In this document: in pieces, positions 1 to 9,171 of the stretch
Position numbering within the stretch: the stretch's first letter is position 1
Layout: every line of letters starts with the position of its first letter
Source: Apostichopus californicus
Taxonomy: Eukaryota > Echinodermata > Holothuroidea > Aspidochirotida > Stichopodidae
Assembly (NCBI GenBank): GCA_020650975.1
Contig: JAIPMN010122567.1
Location: forward strand, 605 to 24,558
Length of the DNA: 23,954 nucleotides
Direction of reading: 5' to 3'
Made by a program: the position numbers and the translations under genes
The notes under the pieces: model-generated
What the model was told of the DNA's origin: nothing
Seen by the model: only the letters and a program-made list of their open reading frames with translations
The model's database searches: none

Positions 1-309
1 TTAAAGCCAAAGTTATTGTTTTATATGAATATAGTGATTCAACAACTTTTTGATGTCACGGTCCATATGTAGGCCTACTAGTAAGCCAAAATTTTTCTTA
101 ACGATTATCATAATGATATATTAAATTAAATGCCTTTCGTATTACAAGTTTTTCGTTTGTTCCTTAGAAATAAATCATTCAGCAATGTAACTAACACATG
201 TCTGTGCATATTTGACCTCGACTATATTATTTATTCAGCAGTTCAAAAGCAAATTAACTTAGCTACACCATATATCGACTGTAGCACAATCAATTGCTGT
301 ATGTGATCT
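1..309. other. AT-rich non-coding DNA
   Basis: No convincing exon, RNA gene or repeat unit was seen. The only notable word is a GTAGGCCTACTAGTA-like palindromic stretch near 69-84, a type of word that recurs at 980-1020. Confidence 0.5.
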
Positions 310-660
310 TAAAATCTGCAGGATTCCATTTCCCACATTTCAATTGATAAACCCACAGGATTTGTTCCCCACATCATTTGAAAACCCACAGGATTCATTT
401 CCCACATGTCAATTGAAAACCCACAGGATAAGTTTCCCACGTCATTTAAAAACCCACAGGATTCATTTCCCACATGTCAATTGAAAACCCACAGGACTCA
501 TTTCCCACGTCAATTGAAAACCCACAGTTTGTTTCCCACATTATTTGGAAACCCACATAATTTTATTTCCCACATGTATGTCGTGGGTTTTACTTCATTT
601 CCCACGTGCCAAAATCCCATAGGATTCTACTCTTTCCCACGTGGGGAAATTCATGTGGGT
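310..660. repeat. Minisatellite, about 34-bp unit
   Basis: The unit is roughly ACCCACAGGATT followed by CATTTCCCACATGTCA and ATTGAAA. The block ACCCACAGGA starts at 351, 384, 419, 452 and 487, with decayed copies near 520 and 551, so spacing alternates 33, 35, 33, 35, 33, 31. The alternation follows two unit variants, one carrying TCATTTGA and the other TCAATTGA. The 3' copies degenerate and hold two CACGTG words (603-608 and 638-643). The second lies in the near-palindrome TTTCCCACGTGGGGAAA (633-649). The open frame across it (406-711) is an effect of the repeat and is not called as a gene. Confidence 0.9.
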
Positions 661-1034
661 ATTTGTTGTGGTTTTTTTGGTAAGGGACATATTGGGCTGG
701 ATGACCTCTAGCGTAGTACACATTACGTGCACCGGGCCGGGTATTACGGTATGTTTCATAGACCTCCATACCACAGTGCACAGTCAGTTCTCTTCAGCCA
801 AACAATAACAATTGTTTTGATTGATATGAACTACTGTATTTGCTCTGTTTACCAGCTTAGTTTTCTAGCCTGTAGTCCTACACTATTTTGTGTAGTTCGG
901 CCAAGGACGTTGGTATGGAGATAATTATGTGAAGCCCAACAGAATCAATGTCATGTTCAAAGACTAACGTTAGTAATAAAGCCTACTAGTAGGCCCTAGG
1001 CCTAACGTTAGGGGACCTAGGCCTGTTCATTTAC
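661..1034. other. Non-coding, palindrome-rich spacer
   Basis: No exon is recognised. From 966 to 1022 the words CTAACGTTAG, CCTACTAGTAGG and CCTAGGCCTAACGTTAGG crowd together. If the minus-strand exon at 1035-1190 is real, this stretch is the start of its first intron. Confidence 0.5.
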
Positions 1035-1190
1035 CTCTCTCACTTTCTCCGTGATTTTTCCCCGGCTAGAACCGACTGGCAAGGAGAGTTTCCTTCCATT
1101 GTTTGCATAAGCAACAATTACATCGACTTTCTTCTTGTTATCGATATCGGCTGGATCGATATCCCGGCAATTTACGTTCTCGTTAGGCAT
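1035..1190 (-). CDS. Candidate first coding exon, unknown gene (partial)
   Basis: On the minus strand an ATG at 1190 opens 52 codons without a stop and ends at GAG followed by a GTAAAT splice donor (GT at 1034-1033). The peptide begins MPNENVNCRDIDPADIDNKK. It continues with a strand-turn-strand-helix pattern, KVDVIVAYANNGRKLSLPV then KITEKVRE, resembling the start of a ubiquitin-like beta-grasp fold. Codon use looks protein-like and the stretch is not repeated elsewhere in the window. No further exon was found between 1 and 1034, so the rest of the gene would lie outside. I do not recognise the gene, and the fold suggestion is inference from pattern only. It could instead be a chance open stretch. 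Confidence 0.45.
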
Positions 1191-1249
1191 GATATTGACA
1201 TGAGTTGAACCAGGGTTGCAAGATAGGTAAGGTAAATTTTGCGATTGTT

Positions 1250-1505
1250 GTCGTTTTTACGATTTGTATCTCGGCGAAACGTAAATTTTCAGATTTGTTT
1301 TTCCATTTTGACGACTTGCTTTATTTCGGCTAAACGTTCAAATTCAGATTTTGTCCATTTTGACGACTTGTTGTATCTCGGCAAAACGTCAATTTTATAA
1401 ATTTTTACGACTTGTTGCATCTCGGCAAGATTAATAATTTTAAAAGTTCTTAAACTCGGCAAAACGTCATTTTTCTGAATTTTTTTCATTTTGACGAGTT
1501 TCTTT
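1250..1505. repeat. Degenerate tandem array, CTCGGCAAAACG core
   Basis: The core TTGACGACTTGTTGTATCTC followed by GGCAAAACGTCAATTTT recurs about five times, with the CGGC-AAACG part near 1270, 1327, 1378, 1423 and 1455. Spacing is uneven (about 30-57 bp) and units are diverged. ACGTCAAT and ATTTTGACG give the units weak internal inverted symmetry. The array lies just upstream of the minus-strand exon candidate at 1035-1190. Confidence 0.75.
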
Positions 1506-1578
1506 CTCGTTGATCACCATGTCCTTTGTACGCTTTCGTAGAAGAGGGATAACATGAAGAAGAGAGGATACGTATCAG

Positions 1579-1582
1579 TGCT
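1579..1582. repeat. Left target site duplication of element A (TGCT)
   Basis: TGCT directly precedes the left terminus GGGTCATTCC and recurs directly after the right terminus at 6253-6256. A 4-bp duplication is expected from cut-and-paste insertion. Confidence 0.75.
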
Positions 1583-2050
1583 GGGTCATTCCCTGTCAAA
1601 TCACCCAATGGGTTAAACCCTACCCTCTTCAAATTGGTTAAAATTTGGTTTGTGGGGTAACTTAGGCTGAAAAAGCTGAAATTTCAAATTTTGGCCCCAT
1701 GGGACTAACGGATTTCGCGCTATGACACGCCCTTTTTCGGCGATTACGGCCGAAATGGGCGTGACCGCCAATGTTCAAATGACCATATCCCAGTAAGCGA
1801 TGGGCCAAACCTGTTGATATTGGTGTCTTTGGAAAGGTAATTGCATAAGCAATCCAAATCTGCCAATATTTATCATGTAGGAGCAATTTGAAGTTTGATG
1901 ACCTTTTTAACTTCACTTTGACCTTTAATTTTACCTTCTGGATCATGTGATCTGGAGATGAACTTGGGTGAAAAATATAGTCCCACATGTTTTGCACATA
2001 ATATCAAAAATTAGAGATATATTATTTGCTTTCCAGCTCTTCTCAAAGTT
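1583..2050 (+). repeat. Left terminal inverted repeat of element A
   Basis: It begins GGGTCATTCCCTGTCAAATC and matches the reverse complement of 5777-6252 along its whole length, with scattered substitutions and small indels. It includes a hairpin with stem TTTCGGC (1735-1741) and GCCGAAA (1749-1755) around a 7-base loop, extended outward by GCCC and GGGC across a mismatch. Open frames read through it are shadows. Confidence 0.9.
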
Positions 2051-2278
2051 GCCACACTTTACAAAAATGTGATATTCTCATGCACATGCATATGTATGTA
2101 TGCAACTATGCATGCATGCATGTCAAATGTATACATGTTATGTATGCAGATTTGCTGTGCTCTGATTGGGAATGAATGTAACAACATTTTAAGAAGCAAT
2201 AATATTATTCTAAAGAACATTCAGTCTAAAGATTAAATAATTACCATAATTCATGTTTTCAATAATCATTAGCCTAAT
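2051..2278. other. Element A internal non-coding, ATGCATGC tract
   Basis: This sits between the left inverted repeat and the 3' end of the transposase gene. It holds a low-complexity run of CATGCA/TATGTATG words at about 2080-2125. It probably includes the transposase 3' untranslated region, but no clear polyadenylation signal was identified. Confidence 0.5.
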
Positions 2279-4831
2279 TTATTGATCATTAATGATCCAG
2301 TCTGTGCACACTCTTGAAATTCTTGATGCATCATTTTCTGAGATATAGTACTTCCTGGAAGAGGATGATGTCAGAGATGGAGTGTTGACTTTACACACAA
2401 TATTGGCTTCTGTAACCCAACATTGATCTGGTTCCAATGGCCATTTGAATTGCTCGGATGGTCCATGAGGATGCATAAAATTGATATGAAAGTCACCGAA
2501 CTCCTCTGAGATTTTCTCCACCATGCCAATCCATGGAAAGCCATCGTAAATGCAGCAGACAAAGTTTTGCTCCATTACATTCAATTGCTGTGATGGTTCT
2601 GGTGCTGGTTCTGCTTCTTTGCTCTTCCAAATATGTACTGATTCCGGAGGGCTCGCTTGACCACTTAACCTATACACATGTAGCATTGAATTGGAGACTG
2701 GAAAAAAACTTGTGGAATTGCAGAGTCCCTTTCACAGTTTTTGCTGTGTCAAACCTGTCTTTAGATCTGAAGCAGATTCAGTAACATCCTCTGGTGTAAC
2801 ATTAAAAAACTTAATACCAGGTATGTTCTCTGTGCAGAAAACCATAATTGCCTCAGATGTCAGAATTTGGTCATTGTATGGGCGCTGCAGGCTAGCCTTG
2901 GTTACAAGTCTTTTGACATTGCCTCCTATACCGTCACAGGCACTTTTGCCATGTCATGTGGCAAAGAAGTTCCATTCCGCAGCTAACCCGAAATCCTCCT
3001 GGTGGTGACAGAGGTTTAGAAAATTGTACTTGTTTTTGTATTGTCCAGCACAACCATCAGTGAAGTAGTGAATTTTTTGGACTGTGGAAACTCACTCTTT
3101 AAGTGTTCAATAACCACTTTCAAGAAAGCAAAGACGGTCACTGTACTATGTTCTTTGCAGTCACTAACAACACATATATTCCGATGTTGTAGGGTTCCAT
3201 CTTCTTTTCTTTGGTAGGCAACAAATGGATGAAAGGTGGCTTGTTTGTTTTCCCAATGAAAACTTTCAATTTCATCTTGCACAACGTAGGAGAAGTTTTC
3301 AGCAAAATCACCCTGCACTATGATTTCTTCCAGTGGAGTCATGGATGCTTTGAGTGTTTTCATGTAGTAACTTTGGGCCTTTGCTGTATAACTATGGCGG
3401 GTCAGTTTTTCCAACTGAGTTGACAAGTTCTCAATGAAATCCTCTTTTGACTCTATAATTGATATCAACTGTGTCCGATCTGTGCTGATCCACTGCTTAT
3501 AAGTGATCTCCTCAATATCCTTAAGATCATCGCACTGGCTGAGGTAATCAATGAGTCCCTGACGCCTTGGGCACGCTTTGTATTGGCCCATCATGCATGA
3601 TTCATGTTCATCTGAACATACACAGTATCTGATAAGTTCATGTACATCACTCTTCAAACAAGCTTCTACCATCAATTTAGGGTTTTGGTGGTACTTGCAT
3701 ACACAAACAGAATGTGTTCCAGAGGCAGCAGCCAAAACACACCACTTTGGTCTCAAGGTAGCAAATGTAGAAAAACCAACTTTCTTATCTGGGTTTGATT
3801 CATTCCAAGCAGCGTGTAATTCCTTCAAATTTTAGAGCACTAGACGGTTTTGACGCTTAACAGAATCACCATTTCTGTCTCGAACCGTGACAGTTTCTTT
3901 CATCCCAGGACACATACGACTGTTTTCATCCATTTCATAGAATGTAGCAATTTCCGTATTTAGTTCTGGAGACCAGGCTTTTCCTTTATTACTACCACAT
4001 TGTCCAAGTATACCTTTTTCTTTTTTTCACAGCACGACGACTTTTCTTGACTAAATCGTTAGAAGCGCCAAATTCCTAAATTGTTCTTTCTATTGTGAAA
4101 GGGGACAAAGTTAATATCTGAACGCGCTCGGGGTAACAATTTTAGTTCTTGAATTTCTCTATAGATTCCTGCATCATCAAACGATACAACTTTAATTCGC
4201 TCAGGTCTGTTTCGTCATCAGATTCTGAGGTAAGTTCCAGTGGCACACTGTATGTTACTTCATGTTTTCTTTTCATTTTTTTTGGTTGCAGATTGTTACT
4301 TTTGCTTTCCTTTAGATTTCTTACTCGATGGGGCTAGATGTGCTGTTTTTACTGGTGATTCATCTAGGTTGGCCAATGCATTATTAACATCCACTTCCAC
4401 AAAAGAAGTTTCCTTCTGATGTACCCTGCATTAACACCGTCATCCATGTCCCCTACTACAACATCAGTCATGTCCCTTCCTTTAAGCTTTATTAGACAAG
4501 CACAACATAACTTAACTCCTGGTACAACAGCCTCTTGGAAATTGACCAATTTGTCAAAAGTCACTAAGGTTAGAACAGAAAGAGATTTAGTCCTTGGTTT
4601 GCAGTGAGAGTTGAATGGATCGCAGCACTTTTTTCTCATGGTTGAGAACTTTTTCAGCAGCTCTTGTTCATGATGAGCACAAATGGTTTTGATATGGGTT
4701 CTTTTCAGCCTTGTACGCAGCATCAACAACTTGAAATCAGCCTGCGTCTTGAGTTTTCGTACCGTTGTTTTCCTTGTGTGATGTAACTGATGACAGAGGT
4801 TACTGTCAGAATAAAAGCTGCAAGTTTCCCT
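2279..4831 (-). pseudogene. Decayed DDE-type transposase of element A
   Basis: It reads from an open block starting near 4831, probably after a splice acceptor, to a stop at 2281-2279. Order of parts: a Cys/His-rich N-terminus (ICAHHEQELL, then KKCCDPF, then KLCCACL, 4350-4690); a badly broken linker with the pieces ILTLSPFTIERT and EFGASND (about 4030-4130); then RMCPGMKETVTV, WCVLAAASGTHSVCVCKYHQN, DFAENFSYVVQDEIESFHW, VVSDC (Asp codon 3160-3162), TDGCAGQYKNKY (Asp 3056-3058) and CDGIGG (Asp 2933-2935). The C-terminus is a small domain with CIYDGFPWIG and FMHPHGP (2279-2690). The aspartates are candidate metal ligands by analogy only. Lesions include TAA at 3834-3832, a 1-base loss near 3061-3068, TGA at 2956-2954 inside the HGK block and TGA at 2734-2732, plus stops in the linker. 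Family match is strong by motif order; the superfamily name is uncertain. Confidence 0.85.
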
Positions 4832-5776
4832 TTATAATAAGAAATGTCTGATATTAAGATCCTACCGTGATATGTTAATTATGGTTGACTGTTAAAAATA
4901 ATAATAATTTGTTTTTCTATCTCACCCTCATATAGAAATCCAAAGTTCATTCTGAATAAAATATTTAAACTAATGCAAAATACCAGGCTTCTCTGGCCTT
5001 GCTGGAATATTTTTGGCCTGTTCCCCCCACCCCCACTCCAATCTAACTTAAGGGGGCCAGCAAACTTACTGTACTGAAACGCTGCTCCCCACCCTCCCTC
5101 ACCTGACCCACATATAAAACCAGTGCCAAAAAATCTAATAAATTCAAATCACATTTGATTGTAGATAATCTCAATAATTTATATAGTAAACACTGGGGTT
5201 TATCACAGCTTTGATAAAATATAGAGTGTACTTACATTTTTCAATGCTGAATTCCATGATGATTATATCGCTAAGTGGAGCCTACAGTGTAGTGCTGATA
5301 TCATGGAAATCAGGGCTAGAATGAGGCAGGCATGTACAAATCTGCTCACCAGCACATGGCAGAGTGTAATGTTTGGTCATCACATCTAAAGTATTCTCCT
5401 CCCCCACCTTGTATGTTATTTATCCAGTGTATCAAGTACCTTTCACAACGCCACAATCAGTAACCTGCCATCCTATAATGTCCAGTTGTAAATAAATCAA
5501 GCCAACACCCTGGTTGTGATTTCATGACCCAAGTTCAACAATCAAACAAAGTTGATCTAATACATCAATCACCTGAAGAAGTTTCAGTACAGCCAATCAG
5601 TTGCAGATGTTATTGCTCCCATGTGTATTTTTGAGTTTATTAATAGCCAGTGTTGCCACTGCTTCACCAAAAAAATCAAGATATTTTAACAAACATGTTA
5701 CATATTGGAATGAGGAGCACATTAAGCCATACACTACATTTTTGGCATAGAAATATCAGATTTTTGCAAGTATGCT
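4832..5776. other. Element A internal non-coding, 5' side of gene
   Basis: No further exon is recognised. The stretch contains a C-rich run near 5021-5040 and AT-rich DNA. By position it should hold the promoter, leader and any early intron of the transposase gene. A minus-strand acceptor (TTTCTTATTATAAAG, or CTTGCAG a few bases on) near 4833-4819 suggests that the first coding exon lies here and was missed. Confidence 0.5.
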
Positions 5777-6252
5777 AACTTTGAGAAGAGCTGGAAAGCA
5801 AATAAGAAATAATATATCTCTAATTTTTTTATATCATGTGGAAAACATGTGGGGGTATATTATTCACCGAAGTTCATCTCCAGATCACATGATCCACAAG
5901 GTCAAATTAAAGGTCCAAGTGAAGTTAAAAAGGTCATGAAACTTCAGATTGCTCCTACATGATAAATATTGGCAGATGTGGATTGCTTATGCAATTACCT
6001 TTCCAAAGACACCAATATCAACAGGTTTGGCCCACCGGTTACTGGGATATGGTCATTTGAACATTGGCGGTAACGCCCATTTCGGCCGTAATCGCCGAAA
6101 AAGGGCGTGTCATAGCGCGAAAACCGCTAGTCCCACGGGGTCTAAATTTTAAATTTGAGCTTTTTCAGCTTAAGTTACCCCACAAAGCAAATTTGAAGAG
6201 GGTGGGGTTTAAATTTCCTTTTTTTTTTGGGTGATTTGACACGGAATGACCC
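5777..6252 (-). repeat. Right terminal inverted repeat of element A
   Basis: It is the reverse complement of 1583-2050, ending CACGGAATGACCC. The same hairpin is kept: TTTCGGC at 6080-6086 and GCCGAAA at 6094-6100. A run of T at about 6220-6228 differs from the left arm. The plus-strand open frame at 5949-6152 is the translation of the repeat and is not a gene. Confidence 0.9.
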
Positions 6253-6256
6253 TGCT
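6253..6256. repeat. Right target site duplication of element A (TGCT)
   Basis: It matches TGCT at 1579-1582 and follows the terminal GACCC directly. The next bases, GCAGAAGATTC, continue into the zinc-finger gene. Confidence 0.75.
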
Positions 6257-7607
6257 GCAGAAGATTCTGGGTCTGAAAAATTACCACAAGGGTCAGAAGA
6301 TTAGACAGTCTTAGCAAAGATGTGGTCAGTACCGAGTCTGTGGAAAACAGTGCAAGTGAGGATGGTGATAGCTACACTGAACCCGAAGTAGATGACATTT
6401 TTCCTGACAGTGATATTAAATCAATCTTTCTAAACAGTTATAACGTCCACAACCACCAAAAGTCGAAGAAAGAAACCAAGGGAGCGGGTGTATATTGCAA
6501 TGCATTGCTGCCCATACTGCCACCGACTATACACAAACTTTACTCAACACATACTTGGAAAGACTCATGAAGCAGAGATTGAAGTACAACAGATTGGAAA
6601 ATTCAAGTGTCCAAAGATGACAGTGATGCAATAATACTACAGAAGGAGAGAGAGAGGAAGAAAATTGTTGCCCTATTCAGGAACAGAGGGGATAACTACC
6701 ACCACAAGGAGGTTTGAAGAAAAAAAAAGTCGTGAGATGATAATGGCTAGGAGACATGCCGACAAACAGGAGAGCTTCAGCATTGCTAAATATGGTCCTT
6801 GCCCAATTTGCTTAGAGTGGTTAAAACTGTAAGTGATACCTCGACACCAAAGCAACTGTCCAGCAAACAGACAAAACTTCACCCGCCAGACAAAGGGCAA
6901 CTTGCTGATACAAAGTTCAATTATATCACGAAGAGAATCAGGAAAGGCAAGTGACACCATGGTGAAGGAAGTTTATGATTGGCATGTTAGCAAGATCCGA
7001 CTCCTTGATTTGTAGCATTGGGTAACCAATGGCTTGTCAGGAACATAGGAAGAAGCTCATGCGAAAGAATTACGTTTCAGCCGTAATGCGCCTGTGAAGT
7101 AGATTTTTACTCATACTTAGAGACATGGTCACGCCATCTACAGGTATCTACATGGAGCCATCTACAGGTATCTACATGGAGGATTACCTGGATCCCCGTT
7201 ATTTTACTTATGTGGCCCATGGAGCATTAAAAATGGCTCACCAAGATGCTGCAGATGTAAAGAATCTCCAAGCTCCTTCAAATGCTGTAAAATTGTCTTA
7301 TGATATTAATCACATGGCAAGCATCAAGTTAGCTAAAGCCATCCAAACACGAAACCAGGATAAGAATGCATCAGCCCAGGACTTCCTTGAGCTGATGTCT
7401 ATAGAGTGGACAACGAAGTTGGAACGTGTTCTACTAGAAGGAAGAAAGGTGGAAAGCAAACATAGTCACATTATGAATTTCAGCAAGTACCTAACCAGTG
7501 ATGCAACAGCTTGTGATGTACAAGACAAGTCATATCCAAACTTCCGGGAAATTGTGATTTTGGTGCAGGCTGCCCTTATTAGTTACAACAGGAGACGGCC
7601 CGGAGAA
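6257..7607 (+). pseudogene. Zinc-finger, recombinase-like family, large 5' exon (decayed)
   Basis: The parts are in family order but spread over several frames. First comes an acidic stretch (SVENSASEDGDSYTEPEVDD, 6340-6410). Next is a C2H2-like finger CPYCHRLYTNFTQHILGKTH (Cys 6509 and 6518, His 6548 and 6566). Then KKIVALFRNRGDNYHHKEV (6660-6715) and a second Cys/His cluster CPICLEWLKL..PRHQSNC (Cys 6800 and 6809, His 6845, Cys 6857) with a TAA inside. The best-preserved block is 7125-7607, with EDYLDPRYFTYVAHGALKMA, KLSYDINHMASIKLAKAI, EWTTKLERVLLEGRKVE and LISYNRRRPGE. The exon probably ends at GGAGAA before GT at 7608. I recognise a family abundant in cnidarians, fish and marine invertebrates, whose intact members I believe end in a Crypton-like tyrosine-recombinase core. 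That last point is from memory. Stops at 6716 and 6829 and several frame changes mark decay. Confidence 0.65.
7134..7181 (+). repeat. 24-bp perfect in-frame tandem duplication
   Basis: Two identical copies (7134-7157 and 7158-7181) encode PSTGIYME twice, just before DYLDPRYF. The family context has a single such segment between the zinc cluster and DYLDPRYF, so one copy is probably a recent local duplication. Confidence 0.9.
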
Positions 7608-8110
7608 GTACAACGTTAGACGTTTTCCTCATTCATATTTTAATCTATATTTTAATGAATTTTAATTTTGGTCATTCTGTATGAGCACAAATGCACATGT
7701 ATGATGGTAATTTATGTCTGTCTGTCCATTATTTACTTTTGTCAGTCATAGAATTATTTGAAGCAGACCGTAGATTCACCTAAAAGTACGTACATAGTAA
7801 AGATACACCTAAAGTTATTTTTTTCTTCAATTGCCTCATGTCTTATAGTTACTTCATAGGGTGTGTAGTGTACCCCTCATCAACGAGTAAAAATATTGCT
7901 GCCATATCAGGGAAGGTTTCTATGAGAGTTAATAATACACATTTTAGAATTGTAGTATTTCTTTATGTTCATCACTTTGTGGTAGTAACAATATACAGTA
8001 GTGTCAGATTTGGTTAAAATTTATGTTGAAAAATTACTATCAGCTGATCAGTCCTGCACAGGATCAATACTGTAAGTGTTCCACAAAAATGAAAAACATG
8101 TCATTCCCAG
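7608..8110 (+). other. Probable intron 1 of the zinc-finger gene
   Basis: AT-rich DNA without coding signal between the 7607 exon end and the next family-matching block. The donor GTACAA is plausible but not strong, and the acceptor is not settled. TTCCCAG at 8104-8110 is used here, but its phase does not agree with a 7607 donor, so one border is wrong or decayed. Confidence 0.4.
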
Positions 8111-8234
8111 ATTGTCAAGCTACTTTTCCAGAAAATCTGGAGTTCATGAAAATTCAGAGGAAATTGCTGGGGATCTGAGCAACTTTGAAAAGAAACTATT
8201 ACAAGAACAGGATCTTATGGAGGTCAGGGGAGAG
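8111..8234 (+). pseudogene. Zinc-finger gene, middle exon (VRGE end)
   Basis: The frame reads LSSYFSRKSGVHENSEEIAG then DLSNFEKKLLQEQDLMEVRGE and ends at GAG before GTAATA (GT at 8235). The pattern LxxFEKKLL followed by EVRG is the family signature just downstream of the NRRRPGE block. The join to the exon at 9045 keeps phase 0 and gives EVRGE-RGKFVPVIVP, which strongly supports real splicing. The 5' border is uncertain: AG occurs at 8110, 8131 and 8157. Confidence 0.6.
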
Positions 8235-9044
8235 GTAATATATACATTTTCCTGTTGTTTCAGTTTGTTACAATTCTTAAATGATAAATGCAGTAGAGAC
8301 ATACCTTTTTACGAAGGAAACTGGGTCATAATGTGCACAACCACAATTACCACATCAATTAACATCCAATGTAACTGCCTTCCCATTTAATAATTTAACA
8401 TTTCATGTTATCGTATTGGGTTTCGCAAAGACTAGGTGTTGTAGTAAGTGTAAACGAAGGCACATGTAATACCAAAAAAAAACAATTACTGTGTATTTAG
8501 TTTGATGAGTAACCACTTGAAAAACATGTACCTGTTACTGCACACCCATGTCTGCCGCATGCATGGAAGGGGAGGTTTGAAACTATGACAGTCATGTAAT
8601 TCAAAATACTGTTATTTACAGTTGTGCTGCTCAACTGGTGGATACAGTCAGGGTAAAGAGAAAAGAAAAAAATCAGCTAAGCAACCATTGGGTCTGACTA
8701 CACAGGATTAAAGTTGTCAACAGAAGGAGAGAGAGAAATCTTGATCTCATTGGCCCTGAATATTGAATACATTGAAGGTTGAAACAACAATGTTAACAGA
8801 TTTGCCGCCAAACATGAAATTGTAACTCAAATACTATCCCACGTACTTAAGCATTGACTTATTAATTATTTAGTATTATAGTTAATGTTTGAACTGCCAT
8901 AATATAGTTTGTCACGTCTTATGCCAATATTTTATTACACTTTTCAGCAATTTGTATGGCTTTTTTGGCTGCCACAGTCCACCATCTTACCACTTTGCTA
9001 GTAATGGCTTGGTAATATTTATATTTGCTACTTGCTCATTTTAG
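8235..9044 (+). other. Probable intron 2 of the zinc-finger gene
   Basis: It is about 810 bp bounded by GTAATA and a TTGCTCATTTTAG acceptor. It is AT-rich and holds no recognised exon or repeat unit. Confidence 0.55.
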
Positions 9045-9171
9045 CGTGGGAAATTTGTTCCGGTAATTGTGCCAGCATTCATCAAGCCACTTGTTCAGTA
9101 TATAACAGACATTGATGTCAGATCTTATGCTGTACCTTAAATATAAAATAACTATGTTTATGCTAAGAACC
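9045..9171 (+). pseudogene. Zinc-finger gene, exon with RGKFVPVIVP
   Basis: It starts after CATTTTAG and reads RGKFVPVIVPAFIKPLVQYI then TDIDVRSYAVP. After two in-frame stops (TAA ATA TAA, 9138-9146) the same frame continues NNYVYAKN, which fits the family pattern Nx(Y/F)xFA at this point. It ends before a strong GTAAGT donor at 9172, in phase 1. The two stops show that the copy is decayed, or that a few codons were inserted. Confidence 0.6.

Larger units (their letters stand above)
1583..6252 (-). mobile_element. Element A, complete decayed DNA transposon
   Basis: This is a 4670-bp unit bounded by inverted repeats (1583-2050 and 5777-6252), with TGCT on both sides. The termini read GGGTCATTCC inward from each end. 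It carries one minus-strand transposase gene (2279-4831). I recognise the protein as a family common in cnidarian, echinoderm and arthropod assemblies, usually annotated as uncharacterized. The 4-bp target duplication is compatible with the Sola superfamily, but that name is tentative. The gene is broken by stops and a frameshift, so the copy is probably immobile unless supplied in trans. Removing the element and one TGCT would rejoin 1578 to 6253, probably inside the 5' part of the plus-strand zinc-finger gene. Confidence 0.85.

Noticed and set aside
310..660. Regularly spaced repeats resembling a CRISPR array
   Set aside because: There are no unique spacers. The whole 33-35 bp unit repeats, and the setting is a eukaryotic genome.
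406..711. 101-aa frame with repeated NPQD/FPT words
   Set aside because: It is driven by the minisatellite unit. The alternating 33/35 spacing breaks any fixed frame, and no splice or start context supports it.
1662..1997. Open frame (111 aa) and its near-copy at 5949-6152 on the opposite strand, looking like a repeated protein family
   Set aside because: Both are translations of the two inverted arms of element A, so the similarity comes from the repeat. There is no stop-free extension and no domain.
2954..2956. TGA in transposase A read as selenocysteine or recoding
   Set aside because: The position is Ser in the related HGK block, other stops and a frameshift lie nearby, and no SECIS-like structure was seen. 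Simple decay explains it.
3211..3423. Plus-strand frames inside 2533-3008, 3211-3423 and 3578-3835
   Set aside because: They are antisense to the clearly recognisable transposase A blocks.
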